This document shows, one piece after another, positions 12,501-20,520 of a stretch of DNA of 43,095 bases; within the stretch, counting starts at the first letter, position 1, and each line of letters opens with the position of its first letter. Under the pieces are notes generated by a model. That model had not been told where the DNA came from, made no database searches, and saw nothing but the letters and a program-made list of their open reading frames with translations. Source of the DNA: Tubulanus polymorphus. Taxonomy: Eukaryota; Nemertea; Palaeonemertea; Tubulaniformes; Tubulanidae. The position numbers and the translations under genes are program-made. Where the stretch lies: contig NC_134026.1 of assembly GCF_964204645.1 (NCBI RefSeq), positions 31,793,150-31,836,244 on the forward strand. The letters run 5' to 3'.

Positions 12501-14379
12501 CGTTTTGTTGAATGAAACTATTCCATGAAGCTGGTGCTGATGGGAACCGCATCACATTTAGAGCATCCAACTCCATCATACATTGTACATACACAGAGAG
12601 ACACAGAGAGTATCACTGTATATCAATTATCACTTCACTACGACACGCCCCCTAGCGGCACAGATACACACAATCAGTCTCATCCTGCGTGTGAGCAACC
12701 GTAAACCTCCTAACTATCAATTATCACTTCACAACACCACGCCCCCTAGCGGAAACGCTGTATAACACTAACCTGTTTGTTGACAATCCGATGTTGAAGT
12801 TATGTCAGATTTATTTTTACACCTTGTTTCCCGGAAACTGAGCCGATTTTTTAAACTCGGTCGTTTTTGATTCGATTCCTGAAAATGAGAGTGAAATTCT
12901 GTTAACGGAGTGAACAGTTCGAGTGAGGCTCTGGCAATCGAGGCCCGTCTGTTAACGGAGTGAACAGTTCGAGTGAGGCTCTGGCAGTCGAGGCCCGTCC
13001 GTTAACGGAGTGAACAGTTCGAGTGAGGCTCTGGCAGTCGAGGCCCGTCTGTTAACGGAGTGAACAGTTCGAGTGAGGCTCTGGCAGTCAAGGCCCGTCT
13101 GTTAACGAAGTGAACAGTTCGAGTGAGGCTCTGGCAGTCGAGGCCCGTCCGTTAACGGAGTGAACAGTTCGAGTGAGGCTCTGGCAGTCGAGGCCCGTCT
13201 GTTAACGGAGTGAACAGTTCGAGTGAGGCTCTGGCAGTTGAGGCCCGTCTCTTAACGTAGTGAACAGTTCGAGTGAGGCTCTGGCAATCGAGGCCCGTCT
13301 GTTAACGGAGTGAACAGTTCGAGTGATTGAGTATCAAAGTGGTTCCTAGGGATAAATCCTCAATCTGGGTAACAACCACCATAGTAACAATGAGAAACCA
13401 TGGTCATAACTGACAAATTTCAAAATGTTCCCAGGGACTATTTTTCTTCCATATTTATGAAACCCGGCCGAAAAGAATAAGGACAATCGTAAAGCGCGTA
13501 AAGCGACTGTTCTAGGTCACATACAATGATTAAGTAGTTTTTGATGAATTCTATGTGGACCAGCCTCCGCCTTAGAATCATCAACACCAGCCAGGTAAAT
13601 ACCGCTGCAGCCGAGCATCAGTATGGGACAAATAGTTACCATGGTAACCGTCTCCTCTCAACTGTTTTGTGTCGTTCTTCAGATCGGGAATCACGCAACA
13701 CGCACAAACACGCACTATACACGCAAAATGAACGCAGTTGGCGACAATGGACCTGTGCGTCCGTAAAGTGCTTCACCCCTACACCTCCCCCTCCCCGGGG
13801 TAACTCTATCCGTCTGTCTGTCCCACTTATAGTTGTTTTACTATGAATCACTTGCGAGATCGATACATTCTGAGAAACACAGTGAATCACAATGATAGAT
13901 AGATTCCTCGCTTACCGCTGCTGTAAGTGTGTCATCCTACTGTCATGGCGAATGATTTTCTTATATAATAGGTAACACTAGATAATCCGATAATCCAATA
14001 ATCCAAAACTGATATTTCACTGATCCAAACATAAACAACTGATACTGCACTAATACAAATATACAAAACTGATATACTGCACTAATCCAATAATCCATAA
14101 CTGATAATCCAGTGGACTCGGTGTCTTAGACGTTTATGAAGGGTAACTGGGGCACAACGTGAATGAACAGGAACGCCGTCACCAAGGCGAAACACACATT
14201 ATTGTGACCTGAATAACGCTGTTACCCAGGAAACCACGACAATCAATTACACTTTTCCAACAGAATAATAAGAAACATTATATAACAGTATTTATGAATA
14301 GTTGAATTAATGCGTGGAGACAGAATCATATAGCAGCAGCAGCGGCAGCGGCAGCGGCAGCGGCAGCGGCAGCGGCAGC

Positions 14380-14422
<43 letters not shown>

Positions 14423-17400
14423 CAGCGTGTGGCAGGACTTACTTCTTAACACCGAGCTACTTAATTAACAAATAGGTAAATGGCATGGGACTTAACGAGA
14501 ACACGGGCTTAGCGAGATAGTTACCGGGAGGTCACGGGCTTAGCGAGATAGTTACCGGGAGGTCACGGGCTTAGCGAGATAGTTACCGGGAGGACACGGG
14601 CTTAGCGAGATAGTTACCGTCAGGACACGGGCTTAGCGAGATAGTTACCGGCAGGACACGGGCTTAGCGAGATAGTTACCGGCAGGACACGGGCTTAGCG
14701 AGATAGTTACCGGGAGGACACGGGCTTAGCGAGATAGTTACCGGGAGGTCACGGGCTTAGCGAGATAGTTACCGGGAGGGCACGGGCTTAGCGAGATAGT
14801 TACCGGGAGGGCACGGGCTTAGCGAGATAGTTACCGGGAGGACACGGGCTTAGCGAGATAGTTACCGGGGGCTGTCTGCTTAATTATAACATGGTGAATA
14901 TTCTAAGTCATGATCGCGACAAACTTCCCCCTAACAACCGGAAGTAATTACTAGACTACAATCTCAGATAAAACGGCCGTGAATGTAAGCACGTTCTGTG
15001 CTGACTCTAATTGAGTAGCTACCGACAATCCTACACTAAAAACACTGTCGACACTGACCTTGGCATCTCCACTTATGTGACAAAACTACACTGCAGGTCC
15101 TAAACAGCATGAACCACAGTGCAGGTCCTAAACAGCATGACCCACAGTGCAGGTCCTAAACAGCATGACCCACAGTGCAGGTCCTGAACTAGATGACTCA
15201 CAGTGCAGGTCCTGAACTAGATGACCCACAGTGCAGGTCCTGAAGTACATGACCCACATTGCAGGTCCTGAACTAGATGACCCACAGTGCAGGTCCTGAA
15301 CTACATGACCCACAGTGCAGGTCCCGAACTAGATGACCCACAGTGCAGGTCCTGAACTAAATGACCCACACTGCAGGTCCTGAAGTACATGACCCACACT
15401 GCAGGTCCTGAACTAGATGACCCACAGTGCAGGTCCTTAACTACATGACCCACAGTGGAGGTCCTGAACTAGATGACCCACAGTGCTGGTCCTGAACTAG
15501 ATAACCCACAGTACAGGTCCTGAACTAGATGACCCACAGTGGAGGTCCTGAACTAGATGATCCACAGTACAGGTCCTGAACTAGATGACCCACACTGCAG
15601 GTCCTGAACTAGATGACCCACAGTGCAGGTCCTGAACTAGATGAACCACAGTGCAGGTCCTGAACTAGATGACCCACAGTACAGGTCCTGAACTAGATGA
15701 CCCACAGTACAGGTCCTGAACTACATGACCCACACTGCAGATCCTGAACTACATGACCCACAGTGCTGGTCCTGAACTAGATGACCCACAGTGCAGGTCC
15801 TTAACTACATGACCCACAGTGGAGGTCCTGAACTAGATGACCCACAGTGGAGGTCCTGAACTAGATGACCCACAGTGCTGGTCCTGAACTAGATAACCCA
15901 CAGTGCTGGTCCTGAACTAGATAACCCACAGTACAGGTCCTGAACTAGATGACCCACAGTGCTGGTCCTGAACTAGATGACCCACAGTGGAGGTCCTGAA
16001 CTAGATGACCCACAGTGGAGGTCCTGAACTAGATGACCCACAGTGCAGGTCCTGAACTAGATAACCCACAGTGCTGGTCCTGAACTAGATAACCCACAGT
16101 ACAGGTCCTGAACTAGATGACCCACAGTACAGGTCCTGAACTAGATGACCCACAGTGCTGGTCCTGAACTAGATGACCCACAGTGCTGGTCCTGAACTAG
16201 ATGACCCACAGTGGAGGTCCTGAACTAGATGACCCACAGTGCAGGTCCTGAACTACAGTGCAGGTTGTGAGTATAAGAACTGTAGGTTGTAAGTGTAATG
16301 ACCGATGTCTATGTGTAGCGCACTCAGTTAACGGATGACTCAGTCTTTACTGATGGAGGAACATCACAAAACAACAACAACAATAAATCTTACCTTCACG
16401 CTTCCACTCGATTCTATATAATCGTGTTGCTGTGGGTTACTACTCTGCGATGATGTAATTGTTGTAGGATTAGGATTAGAATCGGATTGTTGATGTTTAG
16501 TACTAGGTATCCTCGAATGACAACTTTTACCGGATACTAAAGAAGGAGTTCTTTCCCGGAATGAATATTCCCTTTCCGCAGCGTTCATCACGTTATTCTC
16601 TTTTTTACGTTCTCTCATTCTGTTTCGGCCCTCGCTATTAAACCGCTTTAACAGACGAGCTTTAGCCGAACTGTATCTGGAAAGATGATTCGACGAGTGT
16701 CTGTCATCAGCGGCGGCGCCCGACGACGACGCGAACAGTAACGTCGTACGTAAAATACGTCGCTGTTCTCGTTCTAATCCAGGATTAAGATCGACGGGTC
16801 TCAAGTCGGATTTATTTTTTATCAATATCTTAGCCCCATACTCGAGTAGTATCCTACTACAGTCTGTTGACTGAAACGCCTTACTGGAAGCTAAGTGTAG
16901 CGGAGTGCTGCCGTCTGTCAGCTCGTCTCGAAAGTTTGCGTCGGCTCCGAATTTCAGTAGAAATCTGGTGATTGTTGAGTTTCCCTTAGCAACGGCTAGA
17001 AATAACGGCGGTAACGTGAATAAATGATCTAGAGAGTAAATACGCGTAAAACTATTACTGTAGTGAGTAGCAACATGAATAGGCGTAGGAGAAGGAGTAG
17101 GAGCAGGAATAGGAGTAGGACTAGGAGTAGGAATAGGAATAGGAGTAGGAGTAGGAGTAGGACTAGGAGTAGGAACAGGAATAGGAGTAGGAGTAGGAGT
17201 AGGACTAGGAGTAGGTACGAGGAACGTTATATCATCATTAGATCGATATTGTTCGGTTGAATTGTTATAAAAGATGAATCGATCTTGTTTTTCTTTAGAA
17301 GGAGTTCTCTGTAGTATATGTGTTCCGCTATCGGGATCTATTCCAATACCTGCTTCATTCACATCGATACCGTATCTCAATAACAGTTTCACTACATCCA

Positions 17401-17911
17401 CTGAGTTATATAATATCGCTACGTGTAGCGAATTACGGAAAATCGCTGGCGTTTCCAGCGATTCGGTCGCGTCAACCGCCAGTTCAGTTTGTTCGAACCG
17501 ATCGAGTAAAGTTTGACTTTTTCTCAATAATATTTCTACATCTTGACTGAGATGAGATTTTCCGCAACTTCTCGAATCTAAACTTCCTTTATCTAAAATC
17601 GACTCGTGAAGATTCACCGTGAATTTACCGTGGTGAATATCCAGCAGTTTTTTTACTATAAAAATATCATTTTCTTTAATCGCTTTTTCTAATTGATTCG
17701 CCTCGAAACTGAGATCACAAATCGATGACGCAAAACTGGGCACTCTACTGTAAAACCCTAGTGTACCGGAGGTAGGTACATATAAACAGGATGTAGATGG
17801 CGCTGCTTCCGGTACGATCAGGAACTCAACACGACTTCCGGTTTGCATGATCGCGTGATAAGGACTAGTGCTGCCCTCATACGTCGAATGAGACGGTGAC
17901 CGTGATACCAT
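11..17911 (-). CDS. PLCE1-like: Multidomain phospholipase C epsilon (ANK-ARM-REM-FERM-CDC25-PLC), 3' end beyond window
   Basis: The gene hydrolyses PIP2 to IP3 and diacylglycerol and probably activates Ras-family GTPases. Coding exons, read 5' to 3': 17911-16394, 12878-12773, 11534-11344, 10478-9843, 9766-9284, 9189-7606, 7233-7162, 6186-5965, 5884-5624, 5428-5279, 5199-4914, 4188-3920, 3843-3698, 3604-3355, 3272-3091, 2953-2206, 1910-1767, 1685-1229, 1013-808, 697-575, 501-397, 235-11. Every junction has AG/GT and compatible phase, giving about 2788 residues before the window ends inside the X domain. The start at 17911 follows an in-frame TAG 12 nt upstream. The PLC half matches PLC epsilon along its length. 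The ANK-ARM-REM-FERM half is not part of PLC epsilon as I know it. The two halves could be separate genes, but the phase-1 junction 4914/4188 joins them cleanly and the second half has no obvious start codon of its own. I infer one gene. Confidence 0.7.
575..1685 (-). CDS. EF-hand region of PLC epsilon (exons 1685-1229, 1013-808, 697-575)
   Basis: After an Ala/Ser and Gly-rich linker, the EF-hand-like helices begin with [20 protein letters not shown], followed in the next exon by [16 protein letters not shown] and [12 protein letters not shown], and in the third by [15 protein letters not shown]. These align in order with the PLC epsilon EF region that precedes the X box. Phases are 0/1, 1/0 and 0/0. 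The glycine-rich linker is coded by a CG-rich inverted repeat with CACGTG cores (1421-1480). Confidence 0.85.
1767..2953 (-). CDS. PH-like domain and linker of PLC epsilon (exons 2953-2206, 1910-1767)
   Basis: The exon encodes the PH-like region: [36 protein letters not shown], then [20 protein letters not shown] and the helix ending in GPTPAEAIK. The next exon begins VFGGR and carries [20 protein letters not shown]. All of these correspond in order to human PLCE1. The 249-residue exon is unusually long for this gene. The intron between them contains a 23-nt tandem repeat (1951-2130). Confidence 0.88.
1951..2130. repeat. 23-nt tandem repeat in a PLC intron
   Basis: About seven copies of a unit around GCACACCTGTCAGTCTACTG. 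It lies just downstream (in transcript sense) of the PH exon ending at 2206. Confidence 0.85.
3091..4188 (-). CDS. CDC25-type RasGEF domain of PLC epsilon (exons 4188-3920, 3843-3698, 3604-3355, 3272-3091)
   Basis: Four exons encode about 282 residues. The order of motifs matches the PLC epsilon CDC25 domain: FPEEVA, then DLVQRFKEV, a helix with [20 protein letters not shown], the hallmark [17 protein letters not shown], then [20 protein letters not shown] and [13 protein letters not shown]. In this family the domain promotes GTP loading of Rap1 or Ras. All splice phases agree (0, 2, 0, 2). The intron before it holds a 590-bp GGGAGA array on the plus strand, that is, a pyrimidine array on the transcribed strand. 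Confidence 0.88.
4210..4797. repeat. GGGAGA hexanucleotide array, about 590 bp
   Basis: An almost pure purine strand, with GAGGCA variants grouped in blocks. It fills the intron between the FERM and CDC25 exons. In the gene's sense strand it is a pyrimidine tract ending 20 nt from the acceptor. All long open frames across it are repeat artefacts. Confidence 0.95.
4914..7233 (-). CDS. FERM F2-F3-like module (exons 7233-7162, 6186-5965, 5884-5624, 5428-5279, 5199-4914)
   Basis: Five exons encode about 330 residues. The F2 lobe is recognised from [20 protein letters not shown] and YLPAEF; the F3 (PTB/PH-like) lobe from [20 protein letters not shown], then [20 protein letters not shown] and a closing helix [19 protein letters not shown]. 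The F3 pattern is closest in my memory to talin and kindlin. Between F2 halves are an alanine run coded by GCN repeats (around 6045-6085) and an Ser-rich run. No clear F1 lobe is seen. FERM modules bind membrane phosphoinositides or receptor tails, which would suit a membrane lipase. The last donor is phase 1 and joins the CDC25 exon at 4188. Confidence 0.65.
6240..6580. repeat. C-rich minisatellite with a 99-nt higher-order unit
   Basis: CCATGTCGCAGTACCCC-type units are arranged in a 99-nt higher-order period (copies start at 6305, 6404 and 6503). Because 99 is a multiple of three, long frames stay open on both strands. It lies in the PLC intron before the F2 exon. Confidence 0.85.
6892..6963 (+). 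tRNA. trnQ-CTG: tRNA-Gln (CTG), pair 1 copy a
   Basis: This is a 72-nt cloverleaf. The acceptor arm GGTTCTA pairs with TAGAACC plus discriminator T. The anticodon stem TTGGA/TCCAG encloses loop CTCTGAA, anticodon CTG. A box (TGGTGTAATGGTTAGCAC) and B box (GGTTCGAATCT-like) are both present. A T-rich stretch after the gene can stop RNA polymerase III. It lies in a PLC intron on the opposite strand. Confidence 0.95.
7035..7106 (+). tRNA. trnQ-CTG: tRNA-Gln (CTG), pair 1 copy b
   Basis: This copy is identical to copy a except in the T loop (TTCGAGT instead of TTCGAAT). It is separated from copy a by a 71-nt spacer that contains two blocks of GGGTTAGGGTTA-type sequence. It is followed by a T run. 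Confidence 0.95.
7505..7600. repeat. Poly-C and ATGTTAACAT repeats next to a splice donor
   Basis: Runs of C are broken by three ATGTTAA(C/T)AT-containing units. They sit directly after the donor at 7606/7605 and resemble its first intron bases. Confidence 0.7.
7606..9189 (-). CDS. Large exon: REM halves separated by a long disordered insertion
   Basis: This is a 528-residue exon, phase 0 at both ends. The first 70 residues ([20 protein letters not shown] then [12 protein letters not shown]) continue the REM-like pattern opened in the previous exon. About 400 residues of Ser/Thr-rich, probably disordered sequence follow, containing one conserved-looking helix ([20 protein letters not shown]) and a SRSNSVPN phosphosite-like motif. 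The end ([20 protein letters not shown], then MKDFLSRM) resembles the closing helices of a REM domain. REM domains stabilise the CDC25 catalytic domain, which here lies about 400 residues further on. The assignment is by pattern, not alignment. Confidence 0.6.
9284..11534 (-). CDS. ARM/HEAT-like helical block (exons 11534-11344, 10478-9843, 9766-9284)
   Basis: Three exons encode about 436 residues of repeated amphipathic helices typical of armadillo/HEAT folds. Examples are [40 protein letters not shown] and the stretch [17 protein letters not shown] charged Lys/Glu-rich segment interrupts the second exon. All three exons join in phase 0 after the phase-1 acceptor at 11534. The last 30 residues ([11 protein letters not shown]) resemble the opening of a RasGEF N-terminal (REM) domain and lead into the next exon. 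The intron 10479-11343 carries a 15-nt tandem repeat and a tRNA-Gln pair. ARM folds are scaffolds; no ligand is evident. Confidence 0.6.
10510..10760. repeat. 15-nt tandem repeat (AACCTGTAACCCCTC)
   Basis: About 15 copies, starting about 30 nt upstream of the acceptor of exon 10478-9843, in intron sequence. Confidence 0.9.
10870..10941 (+). tRNA. trnQ-CTG: tRNA-Gln (CTG), pair 2 copy a
   Basis: Same gene as at 6892, with one change in the D loop (GGTCAGC instead of GGTTAGC). All stems are intact. It lies in the PLC intron between exons 11534-11344 and 10478-9843. Confidence 0.93.
11013..11084 (+). tRNA. trnQ-CTG: tRNA-Gln (CTG), pair 2 copy b
   Basis: The sequence is the same as the copy at 7035, including the T-loop variant. 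It is preceded by the same TTAGGG-bearing spacer and followed by a run of T residues. Confidence 0.95.
11098..11262. repeat. CT-rich degenerate repeat
   Basis: CTCCCCTCTCCTCCCC-type sequence between the tRNA pair and the ARM exon ending at 11344. No coding signal. Confidence 0.8.
12501..12570 (-). CDS. Possible alternative exon with the same phases as 12773-12878
   Basis: A 70-nt segment ends in a strong donor (CG|GTAAGC) in phase 1 and would open in phase 0 from a weak acceptor ending GATGGAG. It encodes a peptide starting [16 protein letters not shown], which looks more like a helix-turn than the Lys/Ser-rich 12773-12878 product. The two cannot be used together without breaking the frame, so if both are real they are mutually exclusive. 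The acceptor lacks a good pyrimidine tract. Confidence 0.3.
12773..12878 (-). CDS. Small linker exon (candidate) between ankyrin and ARM blocks
   Basis: A 106-nt open segment has the acceptor TCATTTTCAG and donor GTTAGT. It begins in phase 0 and ends in phase 1, which is exactly what is needed to join the ankyrin exon (ends phase 0) to the exon at 11534 (starts phase 1). It encodes a short charged, Ser/Lys-rich peptide of 35 residues with no recognisable domain. A second segment at 12501-12570 has the same phases and could replace it. The evidence is splice grammar only. Confidence 0.5.
12893..13326. repeat. 50-nt minisatellite, about 8.5 copies
   Basis: The unit starts GTTAACGGAGTGAACAGTTC and continues GAGTGAGGCTCTGGCAGTCG. 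Copies differ at one to three sites. It lies in the long PLC intron immediately upstream of the candidate exon 12878-12773. Confidence 0.92.
13330..14330. other. PLC intron sequence, no gene seen
   Basis: About 1 kb of mixed AT-rich sequence with short imperfect direct repeats (TGATAATCCAATAATCC-like, 13978-14110). Short open frames here have no homology I recognise and no matching splice phases. Confidence 0.5.
14333..14422. repeat. CAG/CGG trinucleotide tract in an intron
   Basis: GCAGCGGCAGCGGCAGCGGC alternation followed by about 10 pure AGC triplets. Confidence 0.9.
14505..14870. repeat. 31-nt minisatellite, about 12 copies
   Basis: The unit begins GGGCTTAGCGAGATAGTTAC and ends CGGGAGGACAC. 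Copies are contiguous with no spacers. Variation is confined to a few bases. Confidence 0.93.
15085..16262. repeat. 28-nt minisatellite, about 42 copies
   Basis: The unit is CAGTGCAGGTCCTGAACTAG followed by ATGACCCA, with frequent single-base variants (GCAGG/GGAGG/GCTGG/TACAGG; CTAGATG/CTACATG). It ends about 130 nt from the donor of the ankyrin exon, inside the intron. Confidence 0.94.
16394..17911 (-). CDS. First coding exon: ankyrin repeats with a proline/threonine insert
   Basis: This exon encodes the N-terminal 506 residues. Helical pairs of ankyrin type are visible at roughly residues 70-100, 165-195 ([21 protein letters not shown]), 310-335 ([20 protein letters not shown]) and 340-372 (STPLHLAS... 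LLEYGA). A low-complexity stretch of Pro-Thr-Pro-Ser and Pro-Ile repeats (about residues 233-280) interrupts the array and is coded by a degenerate hexamer repeat at 17075-17225. The last 110 residues are basic and serine-rich, probably disordered. The donor GTAAGA follows a complete AAG codon (phase 0). A splice acceptor with a long pyrimidine run ends at 17939, so at least one non-coding exon lies upstream. Ankyrin repeats normally bind protein partners; no specific partner can be read from the sequence. Confidence 0.75.
17075..17225. repeat. Coding hexamer repeat (GGAGTA-type) inside the ankyrin exon
   Basis: AGGAGTAGGA/AGGAATAGGA repeats encode Pro-Thr-Pro and Pro-Ile-Pro runs on minus. 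The reading frame stays open. The run falls between ankyrin repeats 2 and 3, so copy-number change should be tolerated in multiples of three bases. Confidence 0.85.
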
Positions 17912-17941
17912 ATTCCTGTACTATAGGTCGTGACACATCTG
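17912..17941 (-). promoter_or_regulatory. Splice acceptor, 5'UTR tail and 5-codon uORF before the PLC start
   Basis: On the minus strand a long T run and CAG end at 17939. The exon then opens with an ATG at 17938 followed by four codons and a TAG, in frame with the main start 27 nt later. This fixes the main start at 17911 and makes a minimal upstream ORF possible. The non-coding first exon itself was not located. Confidence 0.5.
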
Positions 17942-18174
17942 AAAAAAAAACAACAACAAGATTGTATCCAGTTCGCTGACCCCTAACCCCACTGTGACTT
18001 TGACCACTCTGATGTGTTATTGTTCCCCCCTCGCCCCCCCCCATAGGAAGGAGAAACAACTGCTGATGATAGTAAAACTGAAATTAATTTGTACGACATA
18101 AAAAGGGTGGAACCCAAACGGTACTGCAATATCCAGGCACCAGACCCGACCGGGGTTTATACACGGGATACATT

Positions 18175-18219
18175 GTATCACACTACACGGGATACACTGT
18201 ATCCCGTGTAGTGTGATAC
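18175..18219. repeat. Perfect 22-bp inverted repeat with one-base centre
   Basis: The left arm GTATCACACTACACGGGATA plus CA is followed by a single C and its exact complement. It is followed directly by a second, shorter inverted repeat (GTGATACACTG, 5-nt gap, CAGTGTATCAC). Cruciform or hairpin formation is likely. Confidence 0.9.
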
Positions 18220-18739
18220 ACTGTGATACAGTGTATCACGCATCGGGATACACTGTATACGTGACTGTTATAAAGATGACTGTTATCGGTCCAGGTCGTA
18301 ATTCTTACGTTAATCCAATAAATTCAACAATCCGAATAAAACTGGCGTAAATTACAACCACTACACCGTCTCCATCTGTCGTTATGGTTACCTAGTGAGA
18401 GAATGCTATATCTACTGACACCTGGCGGGATACAGGGGTATTAACTCAGATTTACTGAGATGCTGTCAGTTTGAATTCGGTGCTACTGAGGGCAATCCTT
18501 GGGGCGATCCTGGGTCAGTCCTGGGGGCGATCCTGGGTCAGTCCTGGGGGCGATCCTGGGTCAGTCCTGGGGGCGATCCTGGGTGGCAATTCTTGGAGTC
18601 TGATGAAAAAGCCCTTAACAACTCATCAGGAACACTAAACCTTTGTAATCCAGAGAATGATAGCAGGTATTATACCTGACACCTGGTAATTATAGTTTGA
18701 CTGACCATACAAACCTCCAGACCATGTCAGTTACCATAT

Positions 18740-18812
18740 GGTATATGGTCAAGTGGTTAGCGTGCCCGACTTGAATGCGTCAGGTCCCAGATTCGAATCC
18801 TGATATTCTCAA
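18740..18812 (+). tRNA. tRNA-like sequence, probably tRNA pseudogene or SINE head
   Basis: An A-box-like stretch (TGGTCAAGTGGTTAGCGTG) and a B-box-like stretch (GATTCGAATCC) are spaced as in a tRNA. The acceptor and anticodon stems pair poorly, so it is more likely a tRNA-derived element than a working gene. It lies in intergenic DNA. Confidence 0.4.
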
Positions 18813-19062
18813 CGATTCTTTTATTCATTCGAGTGATATGTCGCGAGTTCCATGTCAGTGGTAATCACTGGGTTCGAACCCGGGACACCCCTGTTTTCAG
18901 CATTCTAGTTGCTGTTTTGTTCAAACGTTTAACGACGGTTCGAACCCGTGTTGTTTTTATACGCGTTATGGATATAACGTTTCTACGCGTCTTGTAGCTC
19001 AAGGTTCGTTAGGAAACCCTGGAGGATGGAATTACATTACAGTAGGTCTGGTCGCGCGGTCG

Positions 19063-19222
<160 letters not shown>

Positions 19223-19530
19223 AATGGTACTGGTGATATAATAGGGCCATTACTGTAACATTGACACCATTGATTGATACTTTATTAGCGTTTACGGTAA
19301 ATTGTTTTATTTTGCGCAGTGATATACAGAGACCTCTACCCGGGGATGAGTGTCACGTGTCTGACGGTGACCTTTACCTTCGTCGCGAGTATCATCAAGA
19401 GAAAAGTAAAACATCCGTTTTACGGTGCAGGTGTTCGTACCGCAGACACCCGCAGACACCCGCCGCCAGTAACTAACCTAACAATACGACAAACAAACAT
19501 GTGTTACATCCCCCCCCCCCCCACAGAGAC
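19223..19530. other. Intergenic DNA between the CTG tract and the next repeat
   Basis: About 300 bp of normal composition, with an open plus-strand stretch of about 60 residues (19319-19500) that I cannot assign. No splice-compatible neighbours were found. Confidence 0.35.
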
Positions 19531-19539
19531 TATTCCCCG

Positions 19540-19935
19540 TTTGAGCCCCCGGCGGGTCACGAGGAGGAGCAGGGAGACAGTATCCCCTCCCCCTCCCCCC
19601 GGCGGGTCACGAGGAGGAGCAGGGAGACAGTATCCCCTCCCCCTCCCCCCGGCGGGTCACGAGGAGGAGCAGGGAGACAGTATCCCCCTCCCCCTCCCCC
19701 CGGCGGGTCACGAGGAAGAGCAGGGAGACAGTATCCCCCTCCCCCTCCCCCGGCGGGTCACGAGGAGGAGCAGGGAGACAGTATCCCCCCTCCCCCTCCC
19801 CCCGATGGGTCACGAGGAAGAGCAGGGAGACAGTATCCCCCTCCCCCTCCCCCGGCGGGTCACGAGGAGGAGCAGGGAGACAGTATCCCCCCTCCCCCTC
19901 CCCCCGATGGGTCACGAGGAGGAGCTGGAGACTGA
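19540..19935. repeat. 52/53-nt minisatellite, about 8 copies
   Basis: The unit contains GGCGGGTCACGAGGAGGAGC and AGGGAGACAGTATCCCC, joined by C-rich stretches of varying length. Frames stay open through it on both strands as a repeat effect. Confidence 0.92.
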
Positions 19936-20520
19936 TTTGATGGTTTCATTAAATCCCGGATAATCCGTTGATGTATGGTTGAATTATGTAGCGGTGATTG
20001 GCTGTAAATCTGATGTAGATTAAACACTGACCGCTAACATACAGAATTCAGATCTATTAAACTGCGTCCCGAATTAATCAGAACTCACATCCTTCACCCC
20101 GCTCAATTACTGGCGACGCATTTAAATTATACCGATACATGGAACCTATAAGCATAGGACCTGTCTGACTGATGGCGGTGTCAGTCAGTGAGAAAATCTG
20201 AATTAATTGAATTCTCTTTATTCTCTCACAGAGAGAGCGAGAGAAAGAGAGAAAGAGAGACGACTATCTCGTTTATATGAGACAGAATTGAATGCATGAA
20301 TGTTGCCTGTGGCGAATGTTGGTAAGCCATTAAATTCATCCAAGCATCTTCTCTCACTCTCTCTCACTCTCACTCTCTTTCACTCTCTCTCACTCTCACT
20401 TTCTTTCACTCTGTCCGTCTGTCTGTCTGTCTGTCTCTCCCCAATCTTACTCCTTGTCGGGGTCTCACTATACCGGTAAAACACGCAGTTTCTCTGCTGT
20501 TGCTATATACATAGTATGGC
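19936..20520. other. Intergenic DNA, no gene seen
   Basis: AT-rich with a GAGAGA-rich and a CTCTCT/GTCT microsatellite (20220-20260, 20345-20440). Nothing else supported. Confidence 0.4.

Larger units (their letters stand above)
17942..19020. other. Intergenic DNA upstream of the PLC gene
   Basis: Holds a hairpin cluster (18160-18260), three copies of a 23-nt unit with GGGGGCGATCCTGGGTCAGT (18490-18580) and a tRNA-like element (18740). No coding exon is recognised. The PLC promoter or non-coding first exon may be here. Confidence 0.4.

Noticed and set aside
14505-14870. CRISPR-like array (31-nt repeats)
   Set aside because: Repeats are contiguous with no unique spacers, and the DNA is animal. 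The same applies to the 28-, 30- and 48-nt arrays.
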